A DNA stretch of 64,000 bases from Verrucomicrobiia bacterium (GCA_030431475.1 JAUIJD010000011.1:1-64000), one strand, 5' to 3'. Positions 26,555 through 35,217 are shown, counted from the first letter of the stretch. The notes: generated by a model from the letters alone, not told the origin. Translations and numbers: made by a program.

Positions 26555-26794
26555 GTCAGAGGAATCGGTCCTTGAAATGCGGCGTTGGGACACCGAGACC
26601 GTTTCCCTGCGCCCCTTCAGGGCTCGGGTTCCTGGGAGGCAAGCGACCCCGGGGTGAACCCCGGGGCTATGTCCCGACGTCCCGTTGGGACTGAAGATGG
26701 GGTTGAAGGTCGGTTCCGATTCTCGGAGGCCCCAAGCGTGAAGATCGCGGGCGTCCGGCTGATCCGGGCTGCCGGCTGCCTGATCGGCAAAAGT
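26555..26794 (+). repeat. Long repeat (family E) unit 2, full 240 bp
   Basis: It runs from gtcagaggaatcggtccttg to cctgatcggcaaaa. Internal hairpins are gaccccggggtgaaccccgg (plus ggc) and cgtcccgttgggac. It is almost identical to unit 4 at 30638. Short open frames through it have no coding character. Confidence 0.9.
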
Positions 26795-26972
26795 GTCAGA
26801 GGAATCGGTCCTTGAAATGCGGCGTTGGGACAACGAGCCCGTTTCCCTGCGCCCCTTCAGGGCTCGGGTTCCTGGGAGGCAAGCGACCCCGGGGTGAACC
26901 CCGGGGCTATGTCCCGACGTCCCGTTGGGACTGAAGATGGGGTTGAAGGTTGGTTCCGATTCTCGGAGGCCT
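26795..26972 (+). repeat. Long repeat (family E) unit 3, truncated tail
   Basis: It starts with the same head as unit 2 and stops at 'tctcggaggcc', where REP family D copy 4 begins. Confidence 0.88.
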
Positions 26973-26973
26973 C

Positions 26974-27016
26974 TCAAAGGGGCAGTCCCGTTTGTCGAGC
27001 ACTGACCCCTTCGACG
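26974..27016 (-). repeat. REP family D copy 4
   Basis: ctcaaaggggcagtcccgtt then tgtcgagcactgacccctt. The outer arms aaggggcagt and actgacccctt can pair into a hairpin. Confidence 0.8.
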
Positions 27017-27095
27017 GTACGGGGTAGATACCATTCCGTGACAGTCGCTGAAAGCCGCTGGACATTCGTGAGCCTCCGGAGGCTAAGATCGAACC

Positions 27096-28562
27096 ATGCC
27101 CTTCCCTATCCGGCTCCTGACCCTGTTTGCGGTCGTCCTTTCCGTCGAGTCGGTCGAGGCGGTGCGCGGTCGTCCTCCGTCCGGCTACCGGCCGCCGGTG
27201 ATCGAGAAGGTGCAGATCGTCTTCTCGATGGTGAGCCACTACAACCACATCGGCGATCGGGTGAATTTCTACAATACCCGGGGGATCCCCGAGGGAAACA
27301 GCAACTACGCGGTGCCGCATCTGGTCTACGAGCCGCTCATTACCCTCTACAATCCCTACCCCGATCCGCTCGTCCTGCCGCAGGTGAGGGTCAGGATCTG
27401 GGATCCGCCGGTGGGCTTCCGATTCAAGAAGAACGAACATTACCTGAGGAGCCACTGGACCGTGGGGGATTTCGATGGCCTGGCGCAGCTTCAGATCGCC
27501 AACGAGCTCAACCCGAGCGCCCGCAAGTCCTTCACCCTGTTGTTGCGGGAGACAAGCGCCAACGGGATGCCAGGGGACCCGGTTACGCTGCAACCCGGAG
27601 AGTCGAGGGTCTTCTCTGCCTGGACGGAGCCCCAATGGACCTGGGCGCTGGAGACGGGAGGTGGCTACTCGCCACGGAGCTTCTTCGATTGGAGTGCCCT
27701 CGAAGATTTCACCAACGTCGACAACCGCACCAACAACTTGATGGGGGTGGAGGCCGTCCCGGGCCTCGAATACCGGTCGGGCTTCCAGACCGACGGCCTG
27801 AGTCTTTCCTTCAACCGGCCGGCCTCGACCCGTTATGACTTCGAGTTGGCCAACAACTACTCGGGCAACTGGGTGGCGATCAAATTGACCGACACGGTTG
27901 CCGTCGAATGCCGGGCAATGCGGCGGGTTGACAGCAGCCGGGAGCCGGATTTCCGGGTGTCGCTCCTTGGCGGCTATGTCGTCGACCCCGAACGCGACAA
28001 TTACCAGGAGCTGTCCTTCAGCGTGGCACCGCTGGTGCAGCCGCCGCCCGTTTCCGATTCCAATGCCACGGTGGCGAGGGTGTTTCAGGTTGGAGACCTG
28101 TTGCAGGCACCCAACGATGTCACTCCCGGCGGGAAGACCCCGTTCGCGGTGCTGACGGTGGCGGCGAAGAACCGGTCGGTTCTCGATGGCTCGCTGACCG
28201 AATTGGCGGACCTCGATGGCAACGATCACTTCGACCTGCGCTTTGATCCCGTGGCGGGCTTCGAATCGATCACGGAGATCGGAAACTTCGAGACCGTCCC
28301 GGCCGTGGTCGAGCCGACCGTGCTGGGCATGGTCAGGGACGGGGACGAACTGAAGATCGACTTCGTCGTGCCGTCGGGAAGCCAGAACCTGCGGGTGATG
28401 GGTGGAACGAGCCCGGAGAGCTTTCCGGATGATCTCTCGGCGGTGAGCACGATCATTCCCGCGCCGTACGAGCCGAGCCCCTTCAACCGCAAGACCGCGA
28501 GCATCGACCTCACCGGACTCGGGCCGAACTACTTCCTCAGGATCGAGGAGATGCAGGAGTGA
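27096..28562 (+). CDS. Secreted protein of unknown function, Verrucomicrobial type
   Basis: 488 residues beginning MPFPIRLLTLFAVVLSVESV, a signal peptide probably cut near EA. The mature chain is mostly beta and aromatic-rich (YNHIGDRVNFYNTRG, PHLVYEPLITLYNPYPDPL). I recognise no catalytic motif. The last ~75 residues (SQNLRVMGGTSPESF to YFLRIEEMQE) match the pattern of the terminal beta domain seen in other secreted proteins here. It lies just after the cluster of long repeats and a REP, with the start ATG 80 bp downstream of that REP. Confidence 0.75.
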   Translation: MPFPIRLLTLFAVVLSVESVEAVRGRPPSGYRPPVIEKVQIVFSMVSHYNHIGDRVNFYNTRGIPEGNSNYAVPHLVYEPLITLYNPYPDPLVLPQVRVRIWDPPVGFRFKKNEHYLRSHWTVGDFDGLAQLQIANELNPSARKSFTLLLRETSANGMPGDPVTLQPGESRVFSAWTEPQWTWALETGGGYSPRSFFDWSALEDFTNVDNRTNNLMGVEAVPGLEYRSGFQTDGLSLSFNRPASTRYDFELANNYSGNWVAIKLTDTVAVECRAMRRVDSSREPDFRVSLLGGYVVDPERDNYQELSFSVAPLVQPPPVSDSNATVARVFQVGDLLQAPNDVTPGGKTPFAVLTVAAKNRSVLDGSLTELADLDGNDHFDLRFDPVAGFESITEIGNFETVPAVVEPTVLGMVRDGDELKIDFVVPSGSQNLRVMGGTSPESFPDDLSAVSTIIPAPYEPSPFNRKTASIDLTGLGPNYFLRIEEMQE

Positions 28563-28578
28563 GCCTGGCCGCCATTGT

Positions 28579-28653
28579 TCACCCCGCGGGTGCCGGTTCC
28601 TCGCGATGGCGCAGCCACCATGAGAACTTCAGGAGCTCCATGGCCCCCATGAT
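28579..28653 (-). pseudogene. Possible gene tail cut by an orphan IS481 end (tentative)
   Basis: On the minus strand a frame enters from the orphan IS end and reads MGAMELLKFSWWLRHREE, to a TGA at 28581-28579. Its composition looks protein-like (aromatic and basic), but the fragment is too short to assign. Confidence 0.25.
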
Positions 28654-28687
28654 GGTCAAGGTGTAACCCTTGTGCTCGGTTCATACC
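28654..28687 (-). mobile_element. Orphan right end of the IS481 element
   Basis: The string ggtcaaggtgtaacccttgt then gctcggttcatacc matches 33 of 34 bases of the right terminal repeat at 26372-26405. No transposase accompanies it. It is followed immediately by 'gaccccttca', a family D REP fragment. Confidence 0.85.
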
Positions 28688-28762
28688 GACCCCTTCAATG
28701 AGCCTGCGGCTGAAGCGGAAAAGGAGCGCAACCAGCCGGCCGGGGCGGAGTAGCCAGCCGTT

Positions 28763-30436
28763 TCACGGCGCGGTCACTTCGAGGCGGTAGAAGGCGTGGG
28801 GTGAAGGGGAGTCCTGGTCGGTGAAGACCGCCTCGGTGAAATCGTCCTCGAGGAGGGAGAATGAATTTCCCCCCTCCGTGTCGGTGAAGGAGCCGTCCGG
28901 ATGGAGCAGGAAGATCTCGGTGAAAGTGCCGGCGTCCAAGGTGGTGGAGCGCAGGATCCGGAGGATCGAGCCGACCGGGGCGCCGGCGTCGAGACCGAAC
29001 CGGAGGGTGGGTGTGGAGCCGGTGAGATGGATGCTCAGGTGGCGCGGGTTGATGCGGTCGGCCTGCCCGGGGTCGGTGCCGAGGAAGACTTCCACGCCAT
29101 AGGGAACGCCATCGTGGTCGGTGTCGGTGGGAAAGAGGGAGGCGAGGTCGAAGAGTTCGGCCGCCCCGATGTCGGGAATTCCGCTGACGGGAAGGCCGCG
29201 TTGGTCGACGGTGGCGGAGGACTGCGGGGCGGCGTCCACAGCGGGAGAGCCGTTGACGGGAGGGGCGGTGGCCGTTTCTCCGCCGTAGTCTCCGAGGGGG
29301 CTGAGCTGGGGGTCGGTGACGCCGGTCTGGTCGCCGGTCTGGTTGAAGGCACCGATCGGGCTGGAGACGGCGTAGGCGGTTCCGACGAGGTTGTCGCCCT
29401 GGCTCAGGAAGGTGTTGTTGATTCCGCCGAACTGGCCGATGTCGTCGCTCGTGTTTCCCGCCACGATGGTGGCGAAGAAGCGGACGCTCGCGTTGGAATC
29501 CCGGATGGAAGCCACTCCTCCGCCCGAGAAGGCGGTGTTGTCGGTGATGGTGCAGTGGACGAACTCGGTGACGCCGCGGTCGTTCGAGAATCCTCCGCCG
29601 CGGGAGAACGCGGAGTTGTTGGTGTTGCCGGCGATCGTGCAGCGCGTGAAGGTCGCGACCTGTGCCGCGATGTTGGTGGAGCGGTTCACGCCCCCTCCAT
29701 CCGTGAAGCTGCCCGACACCTCGTTCCCCGAGAAGGTGCACGAGTCGAAGGTGAGGGGGCCGCCGAAGGAGCTGAAGAAGTGGAGGCCGCCGCCGTGCGC
29801 ACTCCCGCCGGTGGTGAAGTTGTCGGAGATCGTGCAGTTCGTGAAGACGAGGTCGCACGAGTTGGCATAGATGCCGCCCCCGGTGGCACTCGAGCCGGAG
29901 GTGGCGTTGCCGGAAATGACACAGGAGTCGAGGGTGAGGCGGACCGCGGATGCGCAGTGGATGCCGCCCCCGCCGCCGCTGACGTCGTGGGTGCGGCCCC
30001 CGAGGATGCGGCAGTCCGTCATGACGAGGTCCTCGCGGTAGACATAGATGTTGCCTCCGCCGTCGAACGGGGCGGTTCCGTTCTGAAGGGTGAGGTTGTG
30101 AAGCGCGACGCTGATCCGTTCGGAGAAGTTTGCGATGAAGAGGCATTGCGACTCGCCGGGGTCCGACACGAAGTCGCCGTTGCCGCCCCCGTCGATCGTG
30201 ATCCCGGCCGGGAGGGCGGAGGCGTCGATGGTGAGGGACCGGTCCACCGTGAGGGCCGTGCCGAGGAGCTGGATGACCTGGCCGTCGAGACTTCCGTCGA
30301 AGGTGATGATGTCGCCCGGAGTGGCATCCGCGAGGGCCTGACGAAGGGAGCCGGGACCGGAGTCGGCCGTGGTGGTCACCTGGGCGGACACGGCAGTCGC
30401 CGAGGCCAGCATGCAGAGGAAGGTGCAAGCTTTCAT
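28763..30436 (-). CDS. Secreted right-handed beta-helix protein (choice-of-anchor Q type)
   Basis: 557 residues with signal peptide MKACTFLCMLASATAVSAQ. The N-terminal PGSLRQALADATPGDIITF and repeated 'G.GGGIxxxxxxLxxxxCxIxxN' turns (residues ~100-330) form a parallel beta-helix like polymorphic outer-membrane or pectate-lyase-fold proteins. The segment SPAVDAAPQSS then RGLPVSGIPDIGAAE is the family's conserved end of the helix. A D-rich stretch DTDHDGVPYGVEVFLGTDPG (~435) and a terminal domain ending AFYRLEVTAP follow. It is probably cell-surface or extracellular; no enzyme active site was identified. A second, longer frame overlapping it on the same strand is a shadow. Confidence 0.88.
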   Translation of the reverse strand: MKACTFLCMLASATAVSAQVTTTADSGPGSLRQALADATPGDIITFDGSLDGQVIQLLGTALTVDRSLTIDASALPAGITIDGGGNGDFVSDPGESQCLFIANFSERISVALHNLTLQNGTAPFDGGGNIYVYREDLVMTDCRILGGRTHDVSGGGGGIHCASAVRLTLDSCVISGNATSGSSATGGGIYANSCDLVFTNCTISDNFTTGGSAHGGGLHFFSSFGGPLTFDSCTFSGNEVSGSFTDGGGVNRSTNIAAQVATFTRCTIAGNTNNSAFSRGGGFSNDRGVTEFVHCTITDNTAFSGGGVASIRDSNASVRFFATIVAGNTSDDIGQFGGINNTFLSQGDNLVGTAYAVSSPIGAFNQTGDQTGVTDPQLSPLGDYGGETATAPPVNGSPAVDAAPQSSATVDQRGLPVSGIPDIGAAELFDLASLFPTDTDHDGVPYGVEVFLGTDPGQADRINPRHLSIHLTGSTPTLRFGLDAGAPVGSILRILRSTTLDAGTFTEIFLLHPDGSFTDTEGGNSFSLLEDDFTEAVFTDQDSPSPHAFYRLEVTAP

Positions 30437-30637
30437 GAATTGGGGGGAGGGGAGACGCGCTGGCCGACGCCTTTGTTAGAAGCTTGGGAAGGGGAGGATT
30501 TCATCGCTGCGCTAGAAATTTTAAGATCGGAATAGCGAAGAATTCGGTTGGTTGGCAAGCTTCGAGGCGAAATCCGCCGTTAACCTACAGGAACGTAAGG
30601 GTCAGTCCCGAATGGCGCTCACTTGAGCCGCGTTTCT
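30437..30637. other. Upstream region with partial REP family D
   Basis: A 200-bp divergent leader. At 30598-30612 'aagggtcagtcccgaa' is a truncated family D REP. At 30505-30560 an AT-richer patch could hold a promoter, but no clear -35/-10 pair is seen. Confidence 0.45.
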
Positions 30638-30877
30638 GTCAGAGGGGTCGGTCCTTGAAATGCGGCGTTGGGACAACGAGACCGTTTCCCTGCGCCCCTT
30701 CAGGGCTCGGGTTCCTGGGAGGCAAGCGACCCTGGGGTGAACCCCGGGGCTATGTCCCGACGTCCCGTTGGGACTGAAGATGGGGTTGAAGGTCGGTTCC
30801 GATTCTCGGAGGCCCCAAGCGTGAAGATCGCGGGCGTCCGGCTGATCCGGGCTGCCGGCTGCCTGATCGGCGAAAGT
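30638..30877 (+). repeat. Long repeat (family E) unit 4, full 240 bp, bounded by short inverted repeats
   Basis: It is near-identical to unit 2 at 26555-26794, the same 240-bp length and orientation. It is flanked by ccgcgtttc (30628-30636) and gaaacgcgg (30878-30886), a perfect 9-bp inverted repeat. Confidence 0.88.
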
Positions 30878-30926
30878 GAAACGCGGATTGAAATGGGAAG
30901 GCCGCTCGACTTGGATATCAGTTCCC

Positions 30927-31565
30927 ATGCGTCGCCTGATCCGATTGTTCCATCCCCTTCTGTTGCTGGGCACCGCGGCCTTGCTTGCCAGCTGCTCCTC
31001 CAGCCAGCTCCCTCCCGCCGAGCAACGACGGGTGAACAAGGGCGCCTCCCTCCGGGACTTTGCGGGCAGTTACCGGAACGGGGCGGCCCAGGAAGACAAC
31101 GTCACCCTTTGGTCCTACCTCGGGTCCGGCGCCTCGGGGCGATGGAGCCAGAAAATGGTCTGGAATCCACCCCGCGATCGCTATGGGAACCCGGCGAATG
31201 ACAGGGTCCGCTTCCTCATCACCAGGCGGCCGGATTCCCGGATCACCCTCGGCATCGAAGCGAACGGCGACCTGAGTTTCCGGAATCGGCTGAAGGACGG
31301 CACCGAGATCGGTCGCGGCCTCATCCGCGCCGGGGACTACCGCCTCAAGGATGGATGGATTGTGATCAAGGAGGAGACCACCGGCCATGGTCCCGGGCCC
31401 TACAACCCGGGGGTCGCGGTCACCCACCAGCGCTTCGCCCTCGGGCTGAATGCCGACCGATCCCTGCTGGTCGAGGAGAAGGGCTCGGTCACCGGCACCA
31501 CCATGGTCATTCTCCCCTGGATCCAATCCAATCACGAGATGGCCGTCTATCCGAGGATGGACTGA
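30927..31565 (+). CDS. Lipoprotein of unknown function
   Basis: 212 residues from the ATG at 30927 (MRRLIRLFHPLLLLGTAALL then ASCSSSQ), giving a lipobox LASC at Cys ~23. An in-frame ATG at 30876 lies in the end of repeat unit 4 and is rejected. The mature chain is beta-rich (LRDFAGSYRNGAA, ITLGIEANGDLSFRNRLKDG, IKEETTGHGPGPYNPGVAV), suggesting a small lipocalin-like or barrel fold, but no family is recognised. It is followed 36 bp later by a MITE-like element. Confidence 0.75.
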   Translation: MRRLIRLFHPLLLLGTAALLASCSSSQLPPAEQRRVNKGASLRDFAGSYRNGAAQEDNVTLWSYLGSGASGRWSQKMVWNPPRDRYGNPANDRVRFLITRRPDSRITLGIEANGDLSFRNRLKDGTEIGRGLIRAGDYRLKDGWIVIKEETTGHGPGPYNPGVAVTHQRFALGLNADRSLLVEEKGSVTGTTMVILPWIQSNHEMAVYPRMD

Positions 31566-31597
31566 GTTCTCTGGCGGCCGGCAAGAAGGGGATGGCA

Positions 31598-31802
31598 GGG
31601 CGATCAAGCTAGGGAAACGATCATGCGGAGTGCTGGGAATGGGGAGCCTGATGGACTTGATGGATAGGATGAATGGGATCCCTTTTCCGGCATCTCGCAG
31701 GACCTTCCGCGCACCGTCGGACCGGCAAATTTGAAATCTCATCATGGTCATCCTTGGAATCCTCACCATCAAGCAACCGATCTCTCCCTAGCTTGATCAC
31801 CC
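31598..31802. repeat. ~205-bp MITE-like element with 18-bp terminal inverted repeats
   Basis: The left end gggcgatcaagctaggga (31598-31615) and right end tccctagcttgatcaccc (31785-31802) are complementary at 17 of 18 positions. The interior (including 'gatggacttgatggatagg') has no gene. It fills most of the 305-bp gap between two genes. Confidence 0.7.
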
Positions 31803-31870
31803 TGAGGGGGATGGGGACGCTTTTGGGTTTGTTCGTTGGCTCCATCATGCATGATGTGGGCGTGAAAGTG

Positions 31871-32935
31871 ATGCGGTGTCTGGTGGTGTTCTTGCTCTGG
31901 GAATCGGCCACGGCCCGGGAATGGACGAATTCGGAGGGGCGTACGATCGAAGCGGAGTTCGTCGAGATCGAGGGTGACAAGGTCGTGCTCGAGATGAACG
32001 GCAAGACCTACAAGGTGGCGCTCGATTCCCTGACGGAGGACGACCGGGAGTTTGCCCGGAGCGCGGCGGAGGAGGGAGGGGCCAAGGAGGAGGTCGCCCC
32101 CGCGGAAGGGCTGAAGCTGGCCGACCAGGCCGTCGAGGCCGGCAAGACCCAGCAGCTCGACGTCGAGCTTTCGGCGGAGAATCAAGAGATCGCCCGGGAG
32201 GGCCTGCGGGGTTGGCGGGACAGCTACAAGGAGAACTACGCGGGCTCCGGGGGGTGGTTCAATACGATCAACGACGGGCACGAGGTCGCCCGCATGAACC
32301 TGACCGTCGGCCTGCCTCCCGGTTTCGATCCCGCCTCGGGCAAGGAATGGCCGATCTTCGTGTCCTTCTCGAATGTCCAGGCGGCCGGCGGCCACTGCCC
32401 GGGCTCGGGGATCTACTGGAATGCCTGCCGGGAGAAGGGCTGGGTGCTGCTGGCCTTCGATCCGAAGCCCGATGCCAAGAAGCTCTGCTCGACCCCGGTG
32501 ATGATGGCTTGCGCCAAGCAGGCCTTCGAGGAATTGCATGCCGCCTGGCCGGAGTCGAAGACCTGGCCGATCGTGGTCGGCGGTTCGTCCGGCGGCGCGA
32601 AGTTCTCGACCTGGATGGGTCCGTTGATCTCCGAGCTTCCCGAGACCGACGTCCGCGGCCTTTTTCTGTCGGCTTGCAACGAGGCTCACTTCTTCGACTA
32701 CGCGAAGGGCGATCTGAAGGTGGGCCGGAAGACCATCCGCGAGTTGAAGGTCGTGCTCAGCACCGGAACCAAGGACAACCTGGTCTCCGAAGCCCAGCGC
32801 GAGCAGGTCCTCGATCAAATCGACGGCAGCGGCATCCGCGAGGTCCATTCCCTTCTCCACGACGGGGGGCACGGCCTCAATCAGGAACAGCTCCGGGATG
32901 CGCTGGATTGGCTGGTCGCCGAGGACCCGGCGTGA
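31871..32935 (+). CDS. Secreted SHD1-domain alpha/beta hydrolase
   Basis: 354 residues from the ATG at 31871, which opens a signal peptide (MRCLVVFLLWESATA); longer in-frame starts lie in the MITE-like region. Residues ~16-60 (EWTNSEGRTIEAEFVEIEGD, then KVVLEMNGKTYKVALDSL) form an SHD1-like small beta domain common in Verrucomicrobial secreted enzymes. The rest is an alpha/beta hydrolase: the nucleophile elbow GGSSGGAKF (~219) supplies Ser, and the catalytic His is likely in LLHDGGHGLN near the end. Esterase or peptidase-like activity is probable; the substrate is unknown. Confidence 0.82.
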   Translation: MRCLVVFLLWESATAREWTNSEGRTIEAEFVEIEGDKVVLEMNGKTYKVALDSLTEDDREFARSAAEEGGAKEEVAPAEGLKLADQAVEAGKTQQLDVELSAENQEIAREGLRGWRDSYKENYAGSGGWFNTINDGHEVARMNLTVGLPPGFDPASGKEWPIFVSFSNVQAAGGHCPGSGIYWNACREKGWVLLAFDPKPDAKKLCSTPVMMACAKQAFEELHAAWPESKTWPIVVGGSSGGAKFSTWMGPLISELPETDVRGLFLSACNEAHFFDYAKGDLKVGRKTIRELKVVLSTGTKDNLVSEAQREQVLDQIDGSGIREVHSLLHDGGHGLNQEQLRDALDWLVAEDPA

Positions 32936-32980
32936 GCGTGCGTGACTCCCCTCCCACGGGGCCGCCCGCCCCAGCCTCTT

Positions 32981-33110
32981 CAGTCCCGAAGGGACGCCGG
33001 GCAATAGCCCCGGGGTTCACCCCGGGGTCGCTTGCTCCAAGAGACCCGAGCCCCGGAGGGGCGCAGGGAAACGGTCTCGTTGTCCGAACGCCGCATTTCG
33101 CGGACCGACT
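32981..33110 (-). repeat. Long repeat (family E), inverted partial copy
   Basis: The reverse complement of the middle and head of the 240-bp unit, including ggttcaccccggggtcgctt, gcgcagggaaacggtctcgt and ccgaacgccgcatttc. It is more diverged than units 1-4. Beyond it, 33111-33353 shows nothing recognisable except another 'gagacccctt' fragment. Confidence 0.78.
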
Positions 33111-33353
33111 CCTTAGAGACCCCTTAGACGGAAGGCCCGGGGGCCCGGCGGCTCGGGTGAAGAAGCCGGGAGAGCCCTTTTGTTGAGAAGCTCGGACTCC
33201 CCCCCTTGGAGACCCCGTGGGACAAGGTGAGGATCGGGCCACCGACGCGAGAGCGGGATCGGCAGCGACTCCATGGGTTCCAAGACAATTTGATTGGCGT
33301 CTGGTATGGATTGGGCTACCCGCCTCGTCGTGTTGGCGCGCTCCCGACAGACA

Positions 33354-34190
33354 ATGCTTCGAGCCATGGCGATCTCCTGCGTGGTGATGCCGCTGCTTTC
33401 CGCGCACGCCGCGACGGTGGTGTGGGGAGGGGGTGACGCGCTTTGGAGCGCTTCCAACTGGATCGTCGATGGCGTGGTGGGGCAGAGCATGCCAGACCAG
33501 CTCACCAACAACGACGACATCACCATCACCGGGGGTACGGTGACCTACGTTCCGGGCGGAGACATCGGCTACGATTGGGGTTCAACCAATCTCACCATCC
33601 TGTCCGACGGCGGGCTCACCCAGACGGCGACCAACTGGTGGCGTTTCAACGGCACCGGCACGCTCACCGTGGAGGGCACCGTGACGACCAATGCCTCCAA
33701 CATCGAGTTCGGCCTCAACGCGACCGATGGCGCGAACCTCGTCATCGACGGCGGAACCTTCAATCACACCGGCAGCGGCGAACTCAAGATCCGCACCGGG
33801 AACACCGGAGAGATCACCGGAGGCGGCACGTTGAACACGCGGTTCCTTTCGCTCGGCGATTTCGGCGACGGTGCCGGCGGGATCGTGACCACGCTGGATG
33901 TTTCCGACGGGACCTTGAACCTCACCGACGGCAGCGTCGCCCACAACGGGATCTTCGTGAGCGGCAGCAATCCGGGCGGCGGTGTGGTGGTGTCTCCCGG
34001 CGGTGTCTTCAACGCGGGCAATCTTTCCGACACCGATGCCTACGGCTCGAAGGTCACCGACGGCAGCAGCCCGCTGACGCTCTATGACGATGGGAGCGGT
34101 GGAGTGACTTCCGTACCCGAGTCCTCCGTGCCCCTGCTGTTCACGGGGCTGCTTCTTTCGGCATCCCTGGTTCGCCGGAGGGCCGCCTGA
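33354..34190 (+). CDS. PEP-CTERM secreted beta-repeat protein
   Basis: 278 residues from the ATG at 33354 (MLRAMAISCVVMPLLSAHAA signal peptide); upstream in-frame starts add a basic non-signal extension. The mature chain resembles autotransporter-associated beta strands (VWGGGDALWSASNWIVDG, LTVEGTVTTNASNIEFG, LVIDGGTFNHTGSGEL). The C-terminus is VPESSVPLLFTGLLL then SASLVRRRAA: a PEP-CTERM-like motif, one hydrophobic helix and an arginine cluster. This marks export and processing by an exosortase, which is not in this window. It is one of three such proteins within 2.6 kb. Confidence 0.85.
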   Translation: MLRAMAISCVVMPLLSAHAATVVWGGGDALWSASNWIVDGVVGQSMPDQLTNNDDITITGGTVTYVPGGDIGYDWGSTNLTILSDGGLTQTATNWWRFNGTGTLTVEGTVTTNASNIEFGLNATDGANLVIDGGTFNHTGSGELKIRTGNTGEITGGGTLNTRFLSLGDFGDGAGGIVTTLDVSDGTLNLTDGSVAHNGIFVSGSNPGGGVVVSPGGVFNAGNLSDTDAYGSKVTDGSSPLTLYDDGSGGVTSVPESSVPLLFTGLLLSASLVRRRAA

Positions 34191-34269
34191 GCTGCCGACC
34201 CGGCGGGTTGGTGGACGGGATTGGCCGGCGCGGTGGGAGAGGAAGCGGGGGAATCGAGGAACTTTCCTT

Positions 34270-35004
34270 TCAGGAACGAACCGGACGGCGGCGGACGACG
34301 AGACCGAGTCCCGCCACGCCGAGAAGGACGGCGGCCGAGGGTTCGGGAACGAGGTTGTGCTCCACGGTGACGGAGTAGTTGTCCATGAAGCCGTGGACGA
34401 AGGCCGAGGATCCCACGGTTGAGTTGAGCCGCATGTAGCCGAAGGTGATGGGCGCCCCGGAGGCGGAGAAGTCCGGCGTCTCGAAACCGCCGGCGGCCGC
34501 TTCGTCGCTCTCGCCGCCGTACACCCCCAGCTCCGCCGTGGTCAGACTGCTGTCGGAATAGGTGTTCCAGCTCGTCAGGTTGTTGGCGTTGTAGGTGTAG
34601 TAATGGATGCCGTTCTGGCGGAGAGCGATGCCGAATGCCTGGGCGTTGCCGGAGTTGTTCGAGGCGCCGCGCTTGGCATCGAAGCTGTAGCTGATGTTCG
34701 TGATGCCTCCGACCAGGGCGGGGGCGATGGTGAAGTCCTCGCGCCAGGAAAAGGTGCCGACGATCCGGTTGTTGCCGCCGATGTCCAGCCGGATGTCGAG
34801 GAAGGCGTCGGGATTGCCGCCGGTGGCACTGACGGTCGTGGTCTGGCTTCCGCCACCGCCCGAATCCGGATTGGTCGTCAGGCCGTTGGTCGGCATGACC
34901 GTGTTCCAGGTCGTCTCGAAGTCACCATCCGAGAAGACGGTCGTGACAGCCGTCAGAGGCGCGGCAGCGGAGGCAAATACCAGGACCAAAACGGGCTTCA
35001 GCAT
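34270..35004 (-). CDS. PEP-CTERM secreted protein
   Basis: 244 residues with signal peptide MLKPVLVLVFASAAAPLTAV. The body looks like a single jelly-roll or carbohydrate-binding-like domain (FSDGDFETTWNTVMPTNG, FSWREDFTIAPALVGG, GFMDNYSVTVEHN). The ending VPEPSAAVLLGVAGLG then LVVRRRPVRS is a textbook PEP-CTERM tail. The gene is convergent with the preceding PEP-CTERM gene (79 bp between stops). No enzymatic motif seen. Confidence 0.9.
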   Translation of the reverse strand: MLKPVLVLVFASAAAPLTAVTTVFSDGDFETTWNTVMPTNGLTTNPDSGGGGSQTTTVSATGGNPDAFLDIRLDIGGNNRIVGTFSWREDFTIAPALVGGITNISYSFDAKRGASNNSGNAQAFGIALRQNGIHYYTYNANNLTSWNTYSDSSLTTAELGVYGGESDEAAAGGFETPDFSASGAPITFGYMRLNSTVGSSAFVHGFMDNYSVTVEHNLVPEPSAAVLLGVAGLGLVVRRRPVRS

Positions 35005-35217
35005 GGCGGGACGCTAGCTTTCAGCCCATGGCTGGCAAGTTCATTGAGCCGCGGCTTCCCCGCGTCGCCTGGCCGGTCGGGATGATGGAGCGACAGGTGC
35101 CTTGCGGCACCAACGCATTGCGTGAACCGGTAGCGGAGTTCCGCCGGCTGTTTCGAGCCAACTCGTGCCGCTCCGATCCCTTGCCAGATCGATTGATGTT
35201 TTGCTAGGACTTCGGTC

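Noticed and set aside
26418-26972. Spaced repeats considered as a CRISPR array
   Set aside because: Units are 240 bp with no short repeat/unique spacer alternation and no cas genes in the window.
30876-30926. Earlier in-frame start for the 30927 lipoprotein
   Set aside because: The extra 17 codons come from the end of the 240-bp repeat and would bury the lipoprotein signal.
35028-35206. 61-codon plus-strand frame (MAGKFIEPRLPRVAW...) between two PEP-CTERM genes
   Set aside because: Has a stop and start but no ribosome-binding site or recognisable family, and composition like intergenic DNA; not enough to call a gene.
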